Shown piece after piece: positions 1 to 8,181 of a DNA stretch of 46,706 nt; position 1 is the stretch's first letter, and every line of letters starts with the position of its first letter. The notes beneath the pieces are model-generated. The model had not been told where the DNA came from and ran no database searches. It saw only the letters and a program-made list of their open reading frames with translations. The stretch comes from Lachnospiraceae bacterium (GTDB lineage: Bacteria; Bacillota; Clostridia; Lachnospirales; Lachnospiraceae), in contig JAAUZK010000023.1 of NCBI GenBank assembly GCA_014804655.1, positions 52,040 through 98,745 of the forward strand, in the 5' to 3' direction. The translations under genes and the position numbers were made by a program.

Positions 1-1
1 G

Positions 2-574
2 GATGTCTATGTGAAGGATATCGGGAAACTGACGTGTGGAGATGCGCATATTCTGGCGAAAGTGAAGTCGATCAAACTGCATCACTTTAAGAAAGGTGAA
101 CCTAAAAGGCAGGTGATCAGCCTTCTTAAGATAATCGAGGAGATCAATAAAGTATGCCCGGAGGCGAGTGTACAGAGTATTGGCGAAACAGCTGTTATGA
201 TAGAGTATATCAATGTCAATAAGCATAAAGGGACGGTACAGTGGATTAAGCTTGCATTTGTGGCGATGATCAGTTTCTTCGGCACCGCCTTTACGATCAT
301 GGCCTTTCACAACGATATCGGAATCAATGACGTATTCACGAAGATATATGAAATGGTCATGGGGCAGCAGGGAGACGGATACGGTATTCTGGAACTGGCA
401 TACTCGGTAGGGCTTGCCATCGGCATCATCGTATTCTTTAACCACATCGGCGGCAGGAGAATCACTAAGGACCCGACTCCGATCGAGGTAGAAATGCGCA
501 TCTATGAAGAAGATGTCAATAAGGCCCTCATCGAGACGGCAGACAGAGAAGGCAAGACACTGGATGTTAATTAG
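2..574 (+). CDS. spoVAA: Stage V sporulation protein AA (SpoVAA), 5' end outside window
   Basis: SpoVAA is a membrane component of the SpoVA apparatus, which moves Ca-dipicolinate across the inner forespore/spore membrane during sporulation and germination. The reading frame is already open at the first bases, and the motif VKDIGKLTCGD lies only a few residues in. In the family this motif sits some way from the N-terminus, so the true start is upstream of the window and the GTG at 11 is probably internal. The visible part has a soluble N-terminal region of about 75 residues, then two hydrophobic segments (about residues 80-100 and 125-145 counted from position 11) and a charged tail. spoVAB follows after 20 bases with its own ribosome binding site. 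The identification rests on the motif and on the neighbour and is firm; only the start is missing. Confidence 0.93.
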   Translation, partial: DVYVKDIGKLTCGDAHILAKVKSIKLHHFKKGEPKRQVISLLKIIEEINKVCPEASVQSIGETAVMIEYINVNKHKGTVQWIKLAFVAMISFFGTAFTIMAFHNDIGINDVFTKIYEMVMGQQGDGYGILELAYSVGLAIGIIVFFNHIGGRRITKDPTPIEVEMRIYEEDVNKALIETADREGKTLDVN

Positions 575-594
575 AAAAAGGAGAATAATATCAA

Positions 595-1095
595 ATGTTA
601 TTTATTAAACAGCTCTTGTTGGCAGTGGTCGGAGTCAGCAGCGGTCTGATCGTTTCGGCAGGGGTATTTACCGTGCTGATCTCGGTTGGGCTGATCCCTC
701 GCTTTGCGGGTAAAATGCATGTGGCGCGGAAAATATTCGTGTTGGAGGAGATGGTAGTTTTCGGCACACTTTTCGGCGGTTTTTTCAGTATATTCGGCGA
801 TTGGGGGATGGTAGGTGAGTTCGTGAGGGAGCACAGACTGTTCGGAGAAAATGCAACGGAGGGTGTGTGGAATCTGGTCGGAACGTTATTTCTGCTTGTT
901 TTCGGCGTATTCGCAGGGATTTTTGTAGGTTGTCTGGCACTGGCTATTGCGGAGATGCTTAATACGATCCCGATTTTTGCGAGAAGAATCGGATTCCGGC
1001 ATGGACTTGGAATAGCAATTCTGGCTGTAGCGCTGGGGAAACTGGTGGGGAGCCTGATTTATTTTACCAGGGAGGTGTATTTGTATGGAGGTTAA
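595..1095 (+). CDS. spoVAB: Stage V sporulation protein AB (SpoVAB)
   Basis: This is a small polytopic membrane protein of the SpoVA dipicolinate channel, 166 residues, close to the family's usual length. Hydrophobic segments are visible at about residues 5-30, 50-70, 92-120 and 137-155. The conserved middle has the charged stretch FAGKMHVARK and the later motif NTIPIFARRIG, typical of SpoVAB. The start ATG has an AAAGGAG about 11 bases upstream. It follows spoVAA by 20 bases, as in the canonical operon. In the usual arrangement spoVAC would follow closely, but here a 600-base gap with two palindromic elements comes first, so co-transcription with spoVAC is uncertain. Expression in the forespore under sigma G is known for the family, but the promoter would lie outside the window. 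Confidence 0.93.
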   Translation: MLFIKQLLLAVVGVSSGLIVSAGVFTVLISVGLIPRFAGKMHVARKIFVLEEMVVFGTLFGGFFSIFGDWGMVGEFVREHRLFGENATEGVWNLVGTLFLLVFGVFAGIFVGCLALAIAEMLNTIPIFARRIGFRHGLGIAILAVALGKLVGSLIYFTREVYLYGG

Positions 1096-1218
1096 GGGAG
1101 CAAGTGTATAGGATTTGATGAAGTTAAAGCATGATATAACACAAATTTCGGATAGACTCACAAAAGTTTGAGGATTAAATCGTGATATAACGGATATAGG
1201 GTTACTGTTCAGACGCTA

Positions 1219-1258
1219 ATGTCGGTTAATGTTAGTTAATATCGGTTAATGTCAGTTA
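1219..1258. repeat. Four tandem 10-base repeats
   Basis: Four consecutive near-identical decamers (ATGTCGGTTA, ATGTTAGTTA, ATATCGGTTA, ATGTCAGTTA) lie in the gap between spoVAB and spoVAC. A period of 10 bases places each copy on the same face of the helix, which would suit cooperative protein binding, but nothing else supports a regulatory role. Slightly upstream the pair GCATGATATAAC / TCGTGATATAAC also repeats. Confidence 0.7.
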
Positions 1259-1270
1259 ACGGAGCCGGAC

Positions 1271-1421
1271 GCGCGGACAGTATGTAGTTGCCCTAAGGAC
1301 ACGCTTCCGCTCGGTTCCAAACGCAACGGTACTAAGCTCGAAAGTTGCTGTGCAACTTTAAACCTCGCTAAGTGCCGGCGTTTTCCAACGGTCCTTATGA
1401 CAACTACATACTATCCAGCGC
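1271..1421. repeat. Palindromic intergenic element A
   Basis: A 151-base imperfect palindrome. The outer arms GCGCGGACAGTATGTAGTTG and CAACTACATACTATCCAGCGC pair along nearly their whole length. Inside are nested stems: AAACGC with GCGTTT, and a perfect AAAGTTGC-TGT-GCAACTTT hairpin near the centre. No reading frame is evident. The internal layout (a CGCTTCCGCTC motif, then a GTTGC/GCAAC hairpin, then CCTCGCTAAG) resembles element C at 18192-18343, although the outer arms differ. It looks like a member of a dispersed non-autonomous or structured repeat family. Confidence 0.8.
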
Positions 1422-1447
1422 TGTGTATTGGACACAGCCACTGCTCA

Positions 1448-1583
1448 GCGTAGGCGGAAGTTAATTTCTTAAGGAGCCCCTTAAAAAGCGTCGGCACTTA
1501 GTGAGGTATTTCACGAACTTAGTGCCCGTTACGCTTTTTACGGAGCGGAAGCGCGGCTCCGTAGATATTAACTTCCACCTGCG
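1448..1583 (-). repeat. Palindromic intergenic element B (same family as 18192-18343, inverted)
   Basis: A 136-base element with imperfect terminal inverted repeats, GCGTAGGCGGAAGTTAAT at the left and ATTAACTTCCACCTGCGC at the right. Its reverse complement aligns over its whole length with element C: GGAAGTTAATATCTACGGA, GCGCTT(C/T)CGCTCCGTAAAA, AGCGTA, and GACGCTTTTTAAGGGG are shared. The central hairpin differs (arms GGCACTTAGTGAGG / ACTTAGTGCC here). It directly follows element A, so together they fill most of the spoVAB-spoVAC gap. Confidence 0.85.
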
Positions 1584-1697
1584 CGGCCGTCTTAGCCAAT
1601 CCCTAAATGATAACATTACAATAAATTATATAGCAGATAAGCATAATGCAGGACGATATATAATAATACAATGCAAATAAGAAAGGAAACCAATCAC

Positions 1698-2186
1698 ATG
1701 ACACAAACCAATCAAAAACCACAGACAACACAGCAGAAAAAAGAGCAGGAGTACCAACAGCATGTAGAGCAGGTAACCCCGAAGTATAATCTCATATGGC
1801 GTATGTGCAAAGCATTCGTAACGGGTGGTATTATATGCCTGTTTGGACAGTTCATTTTGAATTATGCGACAAACAATATGGGACTTGACAAGGAGACTGC
1901 GGCTTCATGGTGTTCGATGCTGCTGGTATTGACCAGTGTGCTGCTCACCGGATTTAATCTGTATCCGAAGCTGGTGGAATGGGGCGGCGGCGGTGCGCTT
2001 GTACCGATTACGGGATTTGCGAATTCGGTTGCGTCAGCGGCTATTGAATATCAGAAGGAAGGACAGGTGTTCGGAATCGGCTGTAAGATCTTTACGATTG
2101 CAGGGCCGGTCATACTATTCGGCATCGTCACAAGCTGGGGGCTTGGACTGCTCTACTGGATCGGAACGCTGCTGGGAATAGCGTAA
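1698..2186 (+). CDS. spoVAC: Stage V sporulation protein AC (SpoVAC)
   Basis: SpoVAC is the mechanosensitive membrane subunit of the SpoVA dipicolinate channel. The product is 162 residues: a polar, Gln-rich N-terminal tail of about 30 residues, then the conserved YNLIWRMCKAFVTGGIIC start of the first membrane segment, further segments around residues 70-90 and 125-160, and the family hallmark EWGGGGALVPITGFANS. The start at 1698 is preferred over the in-frame ATG at 1671, because GAAAGGA at 1681-1687 lies about 10 bases before it and inside the longer version. The gene is separated from spoVAB by 602 bases and from spoVAD by 20 kb, so it must have its own promoter or be read from afar. No sigma G promoter could be assigned with confidence. 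Confidence 0.94.
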   Translation: MTQTNQKPQTTQQKKEQEYQQHVEQVTPKYNLIWRMCKAFVTGGIICLFGQFILNYATNNMGLDKETAASWCSMLLVLTSVLLTGFNLYPKLVEWGGGGALVPITGFANSVASAAIEYQKEGQVFGIGCKIFTIAGPVILFGIVTSWGLGLLYWIGTLLGIA

Positions 2187-2276
2187 ATGAAAATACCGTT
2201 TGCGTAAGAAACAGAATCAATAATAAGATAGAATATTCTGCGGACATCTATTATAATAGGTATAAGAACTGGAGGG

Positions 2277-2984
2277 ATGAAAAGGTGGAGTATGAATAAA
2301 GAAACTTATTGTTTACTGGAAAATTATATGCTTTCCTGCATGGAGGACAGTGCCCATGACAAAGAGCATGTATATCGGGTGTTATATAATGCCTTGGAAA
2401 TTGCAAAGACGCAGGAGCGCGTGGACTATGATGTTCTGATAGCGGCATGTCTATTACATGATATCGGAAGGAAGGAGCAGTTTCAAGATCCCGCGCTTTG
2501 TCATGCGACGGTAGGAAGCGGGAAGGCTTATCAGTTTCTGACGGAGCACGGTTTTGCGGCTGATTTTGCGGAGAAAGTAAAACACTGTATACAGGCGCAC
2601 CGGTACAGAAAAAGCTGTCTGCCGCAGAGTATAGAGGCTAAAATATTGTTTGATGCGGACAAGCTGGATGCCGCGGGAGCAATGGGAATAGCGAGAACGC
2701 TGATCTACAAGGGGATAGTCGGCGAACCGTTGTACTCGGTTCTTTCGGACGGCAGTGTCTCAACCGGATACAATGATCCCGACCCGTCTTTTTTTCAAGA
2801 ATATAAATACAAACTGGAAAATGTATATGCGAATTTCTATACGGACAGGGCGGCGGAGCTTGCGAGGCAGCGGCAGCATATAGCGGCAGACTTTTATCAG
2901 TGTCTGTATGAGGAGGCAAGTGCGCCCTATCGGGACGGCAAGAGCGAACTCGGCAGAATTTGCAACTTTGACACATCTGCATGA
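2277..2984 (+). CDS. HD-domain phosphohydrolase
   Basis: A cytoplasmic HD-superfamily metal-dependent phosphohydrolase of about 235 residues; the substrate is unknown. The metal ligands are visible: H31 (in HDKEH), the H61-D62 doublet in LLHDIGR, H108 in IQAHRY and D128 in DADKLDAAG. This matches the YedJ/YpgQ-like group of HD proteins, some of which hydrolyse nucleotides. No signal peptide or membrane segment is seen. Two starts are possible: ATG at 2277, with GGAGGG touching it, or ATG at 2292, with AAGGTGGAG just upstream. The second gives 230 residues and a somewhat better site, though neither spacing is ideal. It precedes the two-component genes by 60 bases in the same direction; a functional link is not evident. 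Confidence 0.85.
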   Translation: MKRWSMNKETYCLLENYMLSCMEDSAHDKEHVYRVLYNALEIAKTQERVDYDVLIAACLLHDIGRKEQFQDPALCHATVGSGKAYQFLTEHGFAADFAEKVKHCIQAHRYRKSCLPQSIEAKILFDADKLDAAGAMGIARTLIYKGIVGEPLYSVLSDGSVSTGYNDPDPSFFQEYKYKLENVYANFYTDRAAELARQRQHIAADFYQCLYEEASAPYRDGKSELGRICNFDTSA

Positions 2985-3044
2985 TAAAATGGACAAATAT
3001 GAGAAACGGAGTTTGTTTCATAGAAGCAGAGGGAGACCGTACAT

Positions 3045-3698
3045 ATGAATGTTCTGATCGTGGAGGATGACGAGGCAATTGCCAATTTACTGTATATGGA
3101 TCTGTCCGATGAAGGATATCGCTGCACCTGTGCCTATAACGGCAGGGAGGCGGCAGACTTGCTGGAAGAAAATACGGATTATGATTTCATATTGCTGGAT
3201 ATCATGTTGCCGGAGATCAGCGGCTATGAGTTGCTTGAGTATATCAGACCGATGGAGATTCCGGTTATCTTCCTGACGGCGAAAGGTGAGGTCAAAGATC
3301 GGATACAGGGGCTTAAGCTGGGTGCGGACGATTATATCGTCAAGCCTTTTCAGAGCGGAGAGGTGATTGCACGCATGGAGGCTGTGCTCCGCAGATACGG
3401 GAAAAACAGGAAGAACCTTTCGTTTGCGGATGTGGAGATCAACTTAGAATCGCGCAGAGCGTATCAGAACGGGGAGGAAGTGGAGCTGACGGTCAAGGAG
3501 TTTGACCTGTTGGTGGAACTGATTCAGAACAGAAATGTAGCGCAGTATCGGGACAGGCTGTATGAAAAAGTGTGGAACGAGCCGTTTCTGGGCGATACGA
3601 GAACGCTGGATACGCATATTCAGAGACTGCGGAAGAAATTAGGCTGGGAAGAGCGCATTAAGACTGTGTTCCGTATCGGATACCGGCTGGAAGGGTAA
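3045..3698 (+). CDS. OmpR/PhoB-type response regulator
   Basis: A DNA-binding response regulator of 217 residues. The receiver domain (about 1-115) has the acidic pair D8-D9, phospho-acceptor D52 in LLDIMLPE, T78 and K100 in the VKPF motif. A winged-helix output domain follows (about 125-217), with LTVKEFDLLVEL and the recognition region RTLDTHIQRLRKKLG. The histidine kinase gene begins 9 bases after its stop, so the two form a classical operon. That kinase is truncated in its ATPase domain, so this regulator may no longer receive its cognate signal, or may be phosphorylated by another kinase or by acetyl phosphate (inference). The start has a weak upstream site. Confidence 0.93.
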   Translation: MNVLIVEDDEAIANLLYMDLSDEGYRCTCAYNGREAADLLEENTDYDFILLDIMLPEISGYELLEYIRPMEIPVIFLTAKGEVKDRIQGLKLGADDYIVKPFQSGEVIARMEAVLRRYGKNRKNLSFADVEINLESRRAYQNGEEVELTVKEFDLLVELIQNRNVAQYRDRLYEKVWNEPFLGDTRTLDTHIQRLRKKLGWEERIKTVFRIGYRLEG

Positions 3699-3707
3699 GG
3701 TGATCCG

Positions 3708-4982
3708 GTGAAGCTGGGGACGAAGATGTTTTTCTGCATTACCATATTTTTCAGCGCGGCATTCCTGTTCGGCGGGTATATCCTGATTTCTTATTTCTAT
3801 GATATTACCATGGAGCGGGAGATTGAGGCGGCGGTTGAACAGTATCAGTATAATAAATTTGTGGTGCAGGCGAATCTGATTACCAGAGGAGCGGCATGGC
3901 TTGAGGGTGACATCGACGGAGCGTATGATATCGGCAGCATGGCTTCGGATATGAGCGATATGACGGCTCTTTATACGATGGACAAGACGGAGCTGTTCTC
4001 CGGATTTCCGGCGAAAACGGACGTGGACGGATTACTGCGGGATGTGACGGATAATCATGTGTGCTATCGTTTCTATACGATCGGGGACAGAGATTATCTG
4101 CTGACAGCGGGAATCGTGTCGCACGGTGATGCGGGTGTATATCTGGTGACTGGAACGGATGTGGAAAGGGTTTCCGGACAGCAGGAACAGATGATAGCGA
4201 AATTTGGCGCCGTGTACGGGGTGACGATCGGCATTGGGAGTCTGTTAATTTTTGGACTGTCCTCTCTATTAACCAGACCGGTCAAAAATCTGACGGAAGC
4301 CACGAAGAAGATCGCCTACGGAAACTACAGCCAGCGGGTCAAGGACGGCGGTACAGATGAAGTGGGACAGCTTGCGCGGAATTTTAACCGGATGGCGCTT
4401 GCTGTGGAAGAAAAAGTACAGGAACTTTCGGACAGCGCGAGACAGAAGGAAGATTTTGTGGAGAATTTCGCGCATGAACTCAAGACGCCGTTGACTTCCA
4501 TGATCGGATATGCGGATCGGATCTATCACAAGGAGCTGCCGCGGGAGGAGCAGAAGCGGGCGGCATGGTATATCTGGAATGAAGGGATGCGGCTGGAGGC
4601 GCTGTCTCATAAGCTGATGGATATGACGGTGCTGAACCACAAAGATTTTGTCCTGCAGGAGACGGAGACACAGGCGCTGTTTCGGGAATTGACGGCGGAT
4701 GTGGAATATCTGATGAGTGAAAAGGAAGTCTCTTTACGGTGTGGTGTGGAAAGCGCCTATATCGATGTGGAATATGATTTGTTTAAAACGCTTTTTCTCA
4801 ATCTGGTTGACAATGCGGTGAAAGCCGGTGCCACCGAAATTCGTGTCACGAGCAGTCAGTGCAGCGCGAAATATGTGATACAGGTTCAGGATAACGGCAG
4901 GTCAGATGAATATGAAGCAGGCTATCGACGCGGGAAAGAAATGGGTCGAAAATATGGCGCAGATCGGTGTTTATGCCGATGA
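3708..4982 (+). pseudogene. Sensor histidine kinase, ATP-binding domain truncated by deletion
   Basis: A membrane sensor kinase with a GTG start and AAGGTGA upstream. Visible parts in order: first membrane segment (about 8-30), an extracytoplasmic sensor region, second membrane segment (about 168-188), HAMP linker (about 190-240), H-box with H256 in ENFAHELKTPLTS, and the N-box with N365/N369 in NLVDNAVKA. The G1 box breaks off at DNGR (residues 395-398). The remaining 26 residues to the stop are unlike any kinase and are an out-of-frame reading of the next gene. The G2 box (GxGLGL type) and ATP lid are missing, so ATP binding and autophosphorylation should be lost. A deletion that removed the kinase 3' end together with the 5' end of the following gene explains the structure. 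Confidence 0.85.
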
Positions 4983-5427
4983 GCTGTCAGGCTGCGATTT
5001 CGATGCGACGAAAGCGGAATTATGTACGATCGATACACCGATACGGATGAGTATGGATGAGTCGATGTACAGCTATTGGAATATATGGTTTATCAAGGAT
5101 GGCGTTTCGGTGGAGCTGACGATTCATGCCGCCAGCGGGGAAGTCTGGAAAGCGAAGATTTCCGTGGAACGGGGAGAAGAGAAGGGCAATTATGTGGAAG
5201 TATATGATATGGGATACCTGTTGCAATATGCTTTTCCGTTTATGGGGACGGGAATCAATAAGACATGGACGGAAGCGTATGATCTTGAAGGAAACATGCA
5301 GGCTACGGATGTGGTGAGGATCGAAAGCAAGGCAGTGTACGCAGAGGCAAGACAGTCTTTTATCCAGAGTGGCGACAGACCTGACCGATCGGTGATAGAG
5401 TTTGAGCTGTATATGAAGGAGAATTAA
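4906..5427 (+). pseudogene. 3' remnant of an unrecognised secreted or lipoprotein gene
   Basis: A 173-codon open frame starting inside the truncated kinase reading frame, with no convincing ribosome binding site. It starts abruptly at MNMKQAIDAGKKWVE and has no signal peptide, although its position directly behind a sensor kinase and its acidic, Tyr/Trp-rich soluble sequence suggest the C-terminal part of an extracytoplasmic accessory protein (inference). The frame differs from that of the kinase, so no fusion protein of both is made. It could be translated only by coupling or internal initiation. I do not recognise a named domain. The most economical reading is that one deletion removed the kinase tail and this gene's N-terminus together. 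Confidence 0.6.
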
Positions 5428-5455
5428 TTGACAATTACGACACATCTTATATGAA
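5428..5455 (+). promoter_or_regulatory. Candidate sigma-A promoter
   Basis: TTGACA at 5428-5433 is a perfect -35 box and is followed 16 bases later by TATGAA at 5450-5455. It overlaps the stop codon of the preceding fragment and would drive the small membrane peptide at 5512 and possibly the downstream regulator. Confidence 0.4.
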
Positions 5456-5511
5456 AGTAGGAGACATCTCCCGCCTATGATGGAAATCAGAGGAAAGGGG
5501 GACAGATTCAT

Positions 5512-5619
5512 ATGAGAATGATGAAAGATATCGCAACAGTTGTTATGTATACGGCAGTTATGGGATTTGTCGGCTGTGCGGCCGGAATAGGGTTGACTCT
5601 GGGGCTTTTTATGTTATAG
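5512..5619 (+). CDS. Small hydrophobic peptide, 35 residues
   Basis: A short frame beginning MRMMKDIATVVMYTAVMG and ending GIGLTLGLFML. After a short charged N-terminus almost the whole product is one hydrophobic segment, so a single-pass membrane peptide is likely. A strong site, AGGAAAGGGGG, lies about 12 bases before the ATG, better than many genes here, and a candidate promoter is 60 bases upstream. It sits between the truncated kinase locus and the second two-component system. There is a Cys in VGCAAG, but it lies too deep for a conventional lipobox reading. No family is recognised; it could be a regulatory micropeptide or a chance frame. Confidence 0.45.
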   Translation: MRMMKDIATVVMYTAVMGFVGCAAGIGLTLGLFML

Positions 5620-5674
5620 TGATTCTGGTGAATCGTAACGGAAAAGTGCACGGCAACGTGGAGAGTACAGAATC

Positions 5675-6388
5675 ATGGAGCATATTAAGATATTAATGAT
5701 AGAGGACGATGAAGGCTTAAACCGCGGCGTTTCCTTTGCGCTGGAGCAGGAGGGGTATGCGGTTGTGAGCGCGCGGACATTGCAGGAAGGGAAATCGCTT
5801 TTTGAAAAAGAGAATCCCGATGCGGTGATCCTGGATCTGAACCTGCCGGACGGAGATGGCCTTAGTTTCTGCAAAGAGATACGGCAGCTTCCCGGAGACA
5901 AAGCGGGAACTGCTGTTTTGATGCTTACGGCACGGGATATGGAGACCGATGAGATCATGGGTCTTGCGAGCGGAGCGGACGATTATATGACGAAGCCGTT
6001 TTCCGTTGCTGTCTTGAAAATGCGTCTTCAGAATATCCTGCGCAGGAAAGAAGCAAGGAGTGACTCGAATCCTGCCGCTTTGGCAGATTCTGGAGAAGAT
6101 GCGGTCACATCGGGGGACGTTGTTCTGGACTGGAAGACTTTTCGCGCCTTTAGCGGCGGGCAGGAATTAGACCTCAGCATGACGGAGTTCCGTCTTTTGC
6201 AATATTTTCTGGAAAATAAAAATCAGGCGTTATTAAAAGAGCAGATTTTGCAGAGGGTATGGGATACGGACGGAAATTTTGTGGAAGAGAACACGCTCTC
6301 TGTCAATATCAGCCGTCTGCGTAAGAAGCTGGGAGGTAACTATATCCGCACGATTCAGGGAATCGGTTATCTGTGGGATGAAGGTTAG
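5675..6388 (+). CDS. OmpR/PhoB-type response regulator of the ABC-transporter operon
   Basis: A 237-residue response regulator. The receiver domain has D11-D12, phospho-acceptor D54 in VILDLNLPDGDG, T85 and K107 in MTKPF. A linker of about 20 polar residues (SDSNPAALADSGED) leads to a winged-helix domain with LSMTEFRLLQYFLE and NTLSVNISRLRKKLG. It lies 20 bases before its histidine kinase and upstream of an ABC transporter, the layout of peptide-sensing or cell-envelope-stress modules in Firmicutes. The likely target is the promoter region at 7403-7458 before the ATPase gene (inference). All catalytic residues are present, unlike the state of the neighbouring kinase at 3708. Confidence 0.93.
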   Translation: MEHIKILMIEDDEGLNRGVSFALEQEGYAVVSARTLQEGKSLFEKENPDAVILDLNLPDGDGLSFCKEIRQLPGDKAGTAVLMLTARDMETDEIMGLASGADDYMTKPFSVAVLKMRLQNILRRKEARSDSNPAALADSGEDAVTSGDVVLDWKTFRAFSGGQELDLSMTEFRLLQYFLENKNQALLKEQILQRVWDTDGNFVEENTLSVNISRLRKKLGGNYIRTIQGIGYLWDEG

Positions 6389-6408
6389 GTAAACGGAGTG
6401 GAGGAAAA

Positions 6409-7368
6409 ATGATGACGGCACAAATCGTAATCGGGATACTTGCTGTCTGCCTTGTGTCGTGTCTTGCCGCGCTGATCGTGAGCACGGCTTATTTTTTACG
6501 TCAGTGGAAGAAGATGGACCGCATTTTAGATAACTTTCAGCAGGCGGAAGCAGGCGGTGAGTCTCAGAATGATCTGCGCTGTTCGGATGTATCGGAGACA
6601 AGAGAATCCCGTGTAATCAGCCAGCTCATCCGTATCTTAAGCAGTGCGCGGTATAAAGAGCGGCAGGCGCAGGAAGAGAGGAAGCAGACCATGGAGCTGG
6701 TTTCCGATCTTTCCCATCAGTTTAAGACACCATTGGCAAACATCGTGATGGATATGGAGCTTTTGCTGGACTGCGAACTCGAGGAGGATAAGCGCAATGA
6801 ATTTCTTGCCCATGCCAAAAGTCAGGCCGATAAACTGCAGTGGCTGATGGCGGATCTTCTGAAAGCTTCCAGACTGGAAAACGGTATCATTCGGTTTGAG
6901 GCCGAAAATACCGGAATTAAGAGGACGATTGCGCAGGCTGTCAGTTCGGTGTATGCGCAAGTCTCCGCTAAGAATATAACATTAGAGGTGGAAGAATTTG
7001 AGGATTTTGCGCTCTGGCACAATCCGAAATGGACGGCGGAGGCAATGTCAAATATTCTGGAAAACGCGGTGAAATATTCGCCTGAGAACAGCCGCATACA
7101 GATTGCGGCACAGCGGCTGGATCTCTATACGAAGATCACGATTACGGACGAGGGCATCGGCATTCCGGAAAGCGATTATAATCTGATCTTTAAGCGCTTC
7201 TACCGGGGCAGGGAAGTTGAGCAGCAGGAGGGCAGCGGACTCGGACTGTGTCTGGCTCAGCTCATTCTGCAATGTGAGCAAGGTTATATTACTGTTTCCT
7301 CTAAGGTGGGACGTGGGAGCAGCTTTTCGATGTTTCTGCTGAATGCGGACGAAGCGTCCGGGAAGTAA
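6409..7368 (+). CDS. Sensor histidine kinase of the ABC-transporter operon
   Basis: An intact 319-residue kinase with a single N-terminal membrane segment (about 5-30) and almost no extracytoplasmic sensor, so it is an intramembrane-sensing type that may receive its signal through the ABC transporter downstream (known for BceS-like kinases, inferred here). A coiled linker (about 35-95) leads to the H-box with H103 in SDLSHQFKTPLAN. The N-box is NILENAVKYSP, G1 is DEGIGIP, the F-box is FKRFYRG, and G2 is GSGLGLCLAQ. GGAGG precedes the ATG closely. It is co-oriented with the regulator, and its stop is 126 bases before the ATPase gene. Confidence 0.93.
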   Translation: MMTAQIVIGILAVCLVSCLAALIVSTAYFLRQWKKMDRILDNFQQAEAGGESQNDLRCSDVSETRESRVISQLIRILSSARYKERQAQEERKQTMELVSDLSHQFKTPLANIVMDMELLLDCELEEDKRNEFLAHAKSQADKLQWLMADLLKASRLENGIIRFEAENTGIKRTIAQAVSSVYAQVSAKNITLEVEEFEDFALWHNPKWTAEAMSNILENAVKYSPENSRIQIAAQRLDLYTKITITDEGIGIPESDYNLIFKRFYRGREVEQQEGSGLGLCLAQLILQCEQGYITVSSKVGRGSSFSMFLLNADEASGK

Positions 7369-7402
7369 TGGATGCGCTTCGCATTCTGAGTATCTTACAA
7401 AA

Positions 7403-7458
7403 TTGTCATATCTTTTATCCATCCTTGTCAGAATACTGTAAGAAGTGTCTGGTAGAAT
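7403..7458 (+). promoter_or_regulatory. Candidate regulator-controlled promoter of the ABC transporter
   Basis: Two direct copies of TTGTCA (7403-7408 and 7425-7430) are spaced 22 bases apart, two helical turns, as expected for an OmpR-type dimer pair. An extended -10 element, TGGTAGAAT, has its hexamer at 7453-7458, and no good -35 box is present, which suits an activator-dependent promoter. Assignment to the regulator at 5675 is inference. Confidence 0.4.
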
Positions 7459-7494
7459 AAAGTCATAAGAGAAATACTGACAGGGAGGAGTCAC

Positions 7495-8181
7495 ATGAAA
7501 ATATTGGAAACCCATGATTTAAAGAAGTATTACGGAAAGGGCGATATTCAGGTTAGGGCGCTGGACGGCGTGAATCTGTCGGTGGAAGAGGGTGAGTTTG
7601 CCGCGGTGGTGGGTACTTCCGGTTCCGGGAAATCCACGTTGTTACACATGCTGGGCGGGCTTGATTACGCAACCTCCGGCACGGTGACGGTGGCGGGCAA
7701 GAAGATTTTTGAATTGAACGAAAACGATCTTACGGTCTTTCGCAGACGGCAGATCGGATTTATATTCCAAAGCTATAATCTGGTGCCGATTTTGAGTGTC
7801 CGCGAGAATATAGTGCTGCCTCTGGAGCTGGACGGAAGAGACGTAGATCAGAAGTTTGTGGATCAGATCGTAGGGACACTGGGATTGGAGAGTAAGCTGG
7901 ATAATCTTCCGGGGCAGCTTTCCGGCGGGCAGCAGCAGAGGGTGGCGATCGCCCGGGCGTTAGTGACGAAACCGGCGATTATCCTTGCGGACGAGCCTAC
8001 CGGCAATCTGGACAGCAAGACGACGCAGGAAGTGCTGGGACTTCTGAAGCTGACGGGGGAGCAGTTCCACCAGACGATCGTTATGATTACGCACAATGAG
8101 GCTCTGGCGCAGCTTTGCGACAGGGTGATTCATATCGAGGACGGCAGGATCGTGGCACCCGATAAGGAGGTGCGCGCATGA
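7495..8181 (+). CDS. ABC transporter ATP-binding protein (LolD/MacB type)
   Basis: The ATPase of a type VII (MacB/BceA-like) ABC system, 228 residues. Walker A is GTSGSGKST at 40-48, the Q-loop is FQSYNLVP, the signature [15 protein letters not shown] is at 142-156, Walker B ILADEP has catalytic E167, and the H-loop is MITHNE. GGGAGGAG precedes the ATG. The stop overlaps the permease start in an ATGA arrangement, so the two are translationally coupled. With the upstream two-component pair this makes a sensing and export, or lipid/peptide-handling, module. The substrate cannot be deduced, though antimicrobial-peptide or cell-envelope stress defence is the commonest role of such modules. Confidence 0.94.
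   Translation: MKILETHDLKKYYGKGDIQVRALDGVNLSVEEGEFAAVVGTSGSGKSTLLHMLGGLDYATSGTVTVAGKKIFELNENDLTVFRRRQIGFIFQSYNLVPILSVRENIVLPLELDGRDVDQKFVDQIVGTLGLESKLDNLPGQLSGGQQQRVAIARALVTKPAIILADEPTGNLDSKTTQEVLGLLKLTGEQFHQTIVMITHNEALAQLCDRVIHIEDGRIVAPDKEVRA

Noticed and set aside
1219..1583. CRISPR-like repeat array before spoVAC
   Set aside because: The repeats are either 10-base tandem units without spacers or unrelated palindromes; no repeat-spacer periodicity and no cas genes are present.
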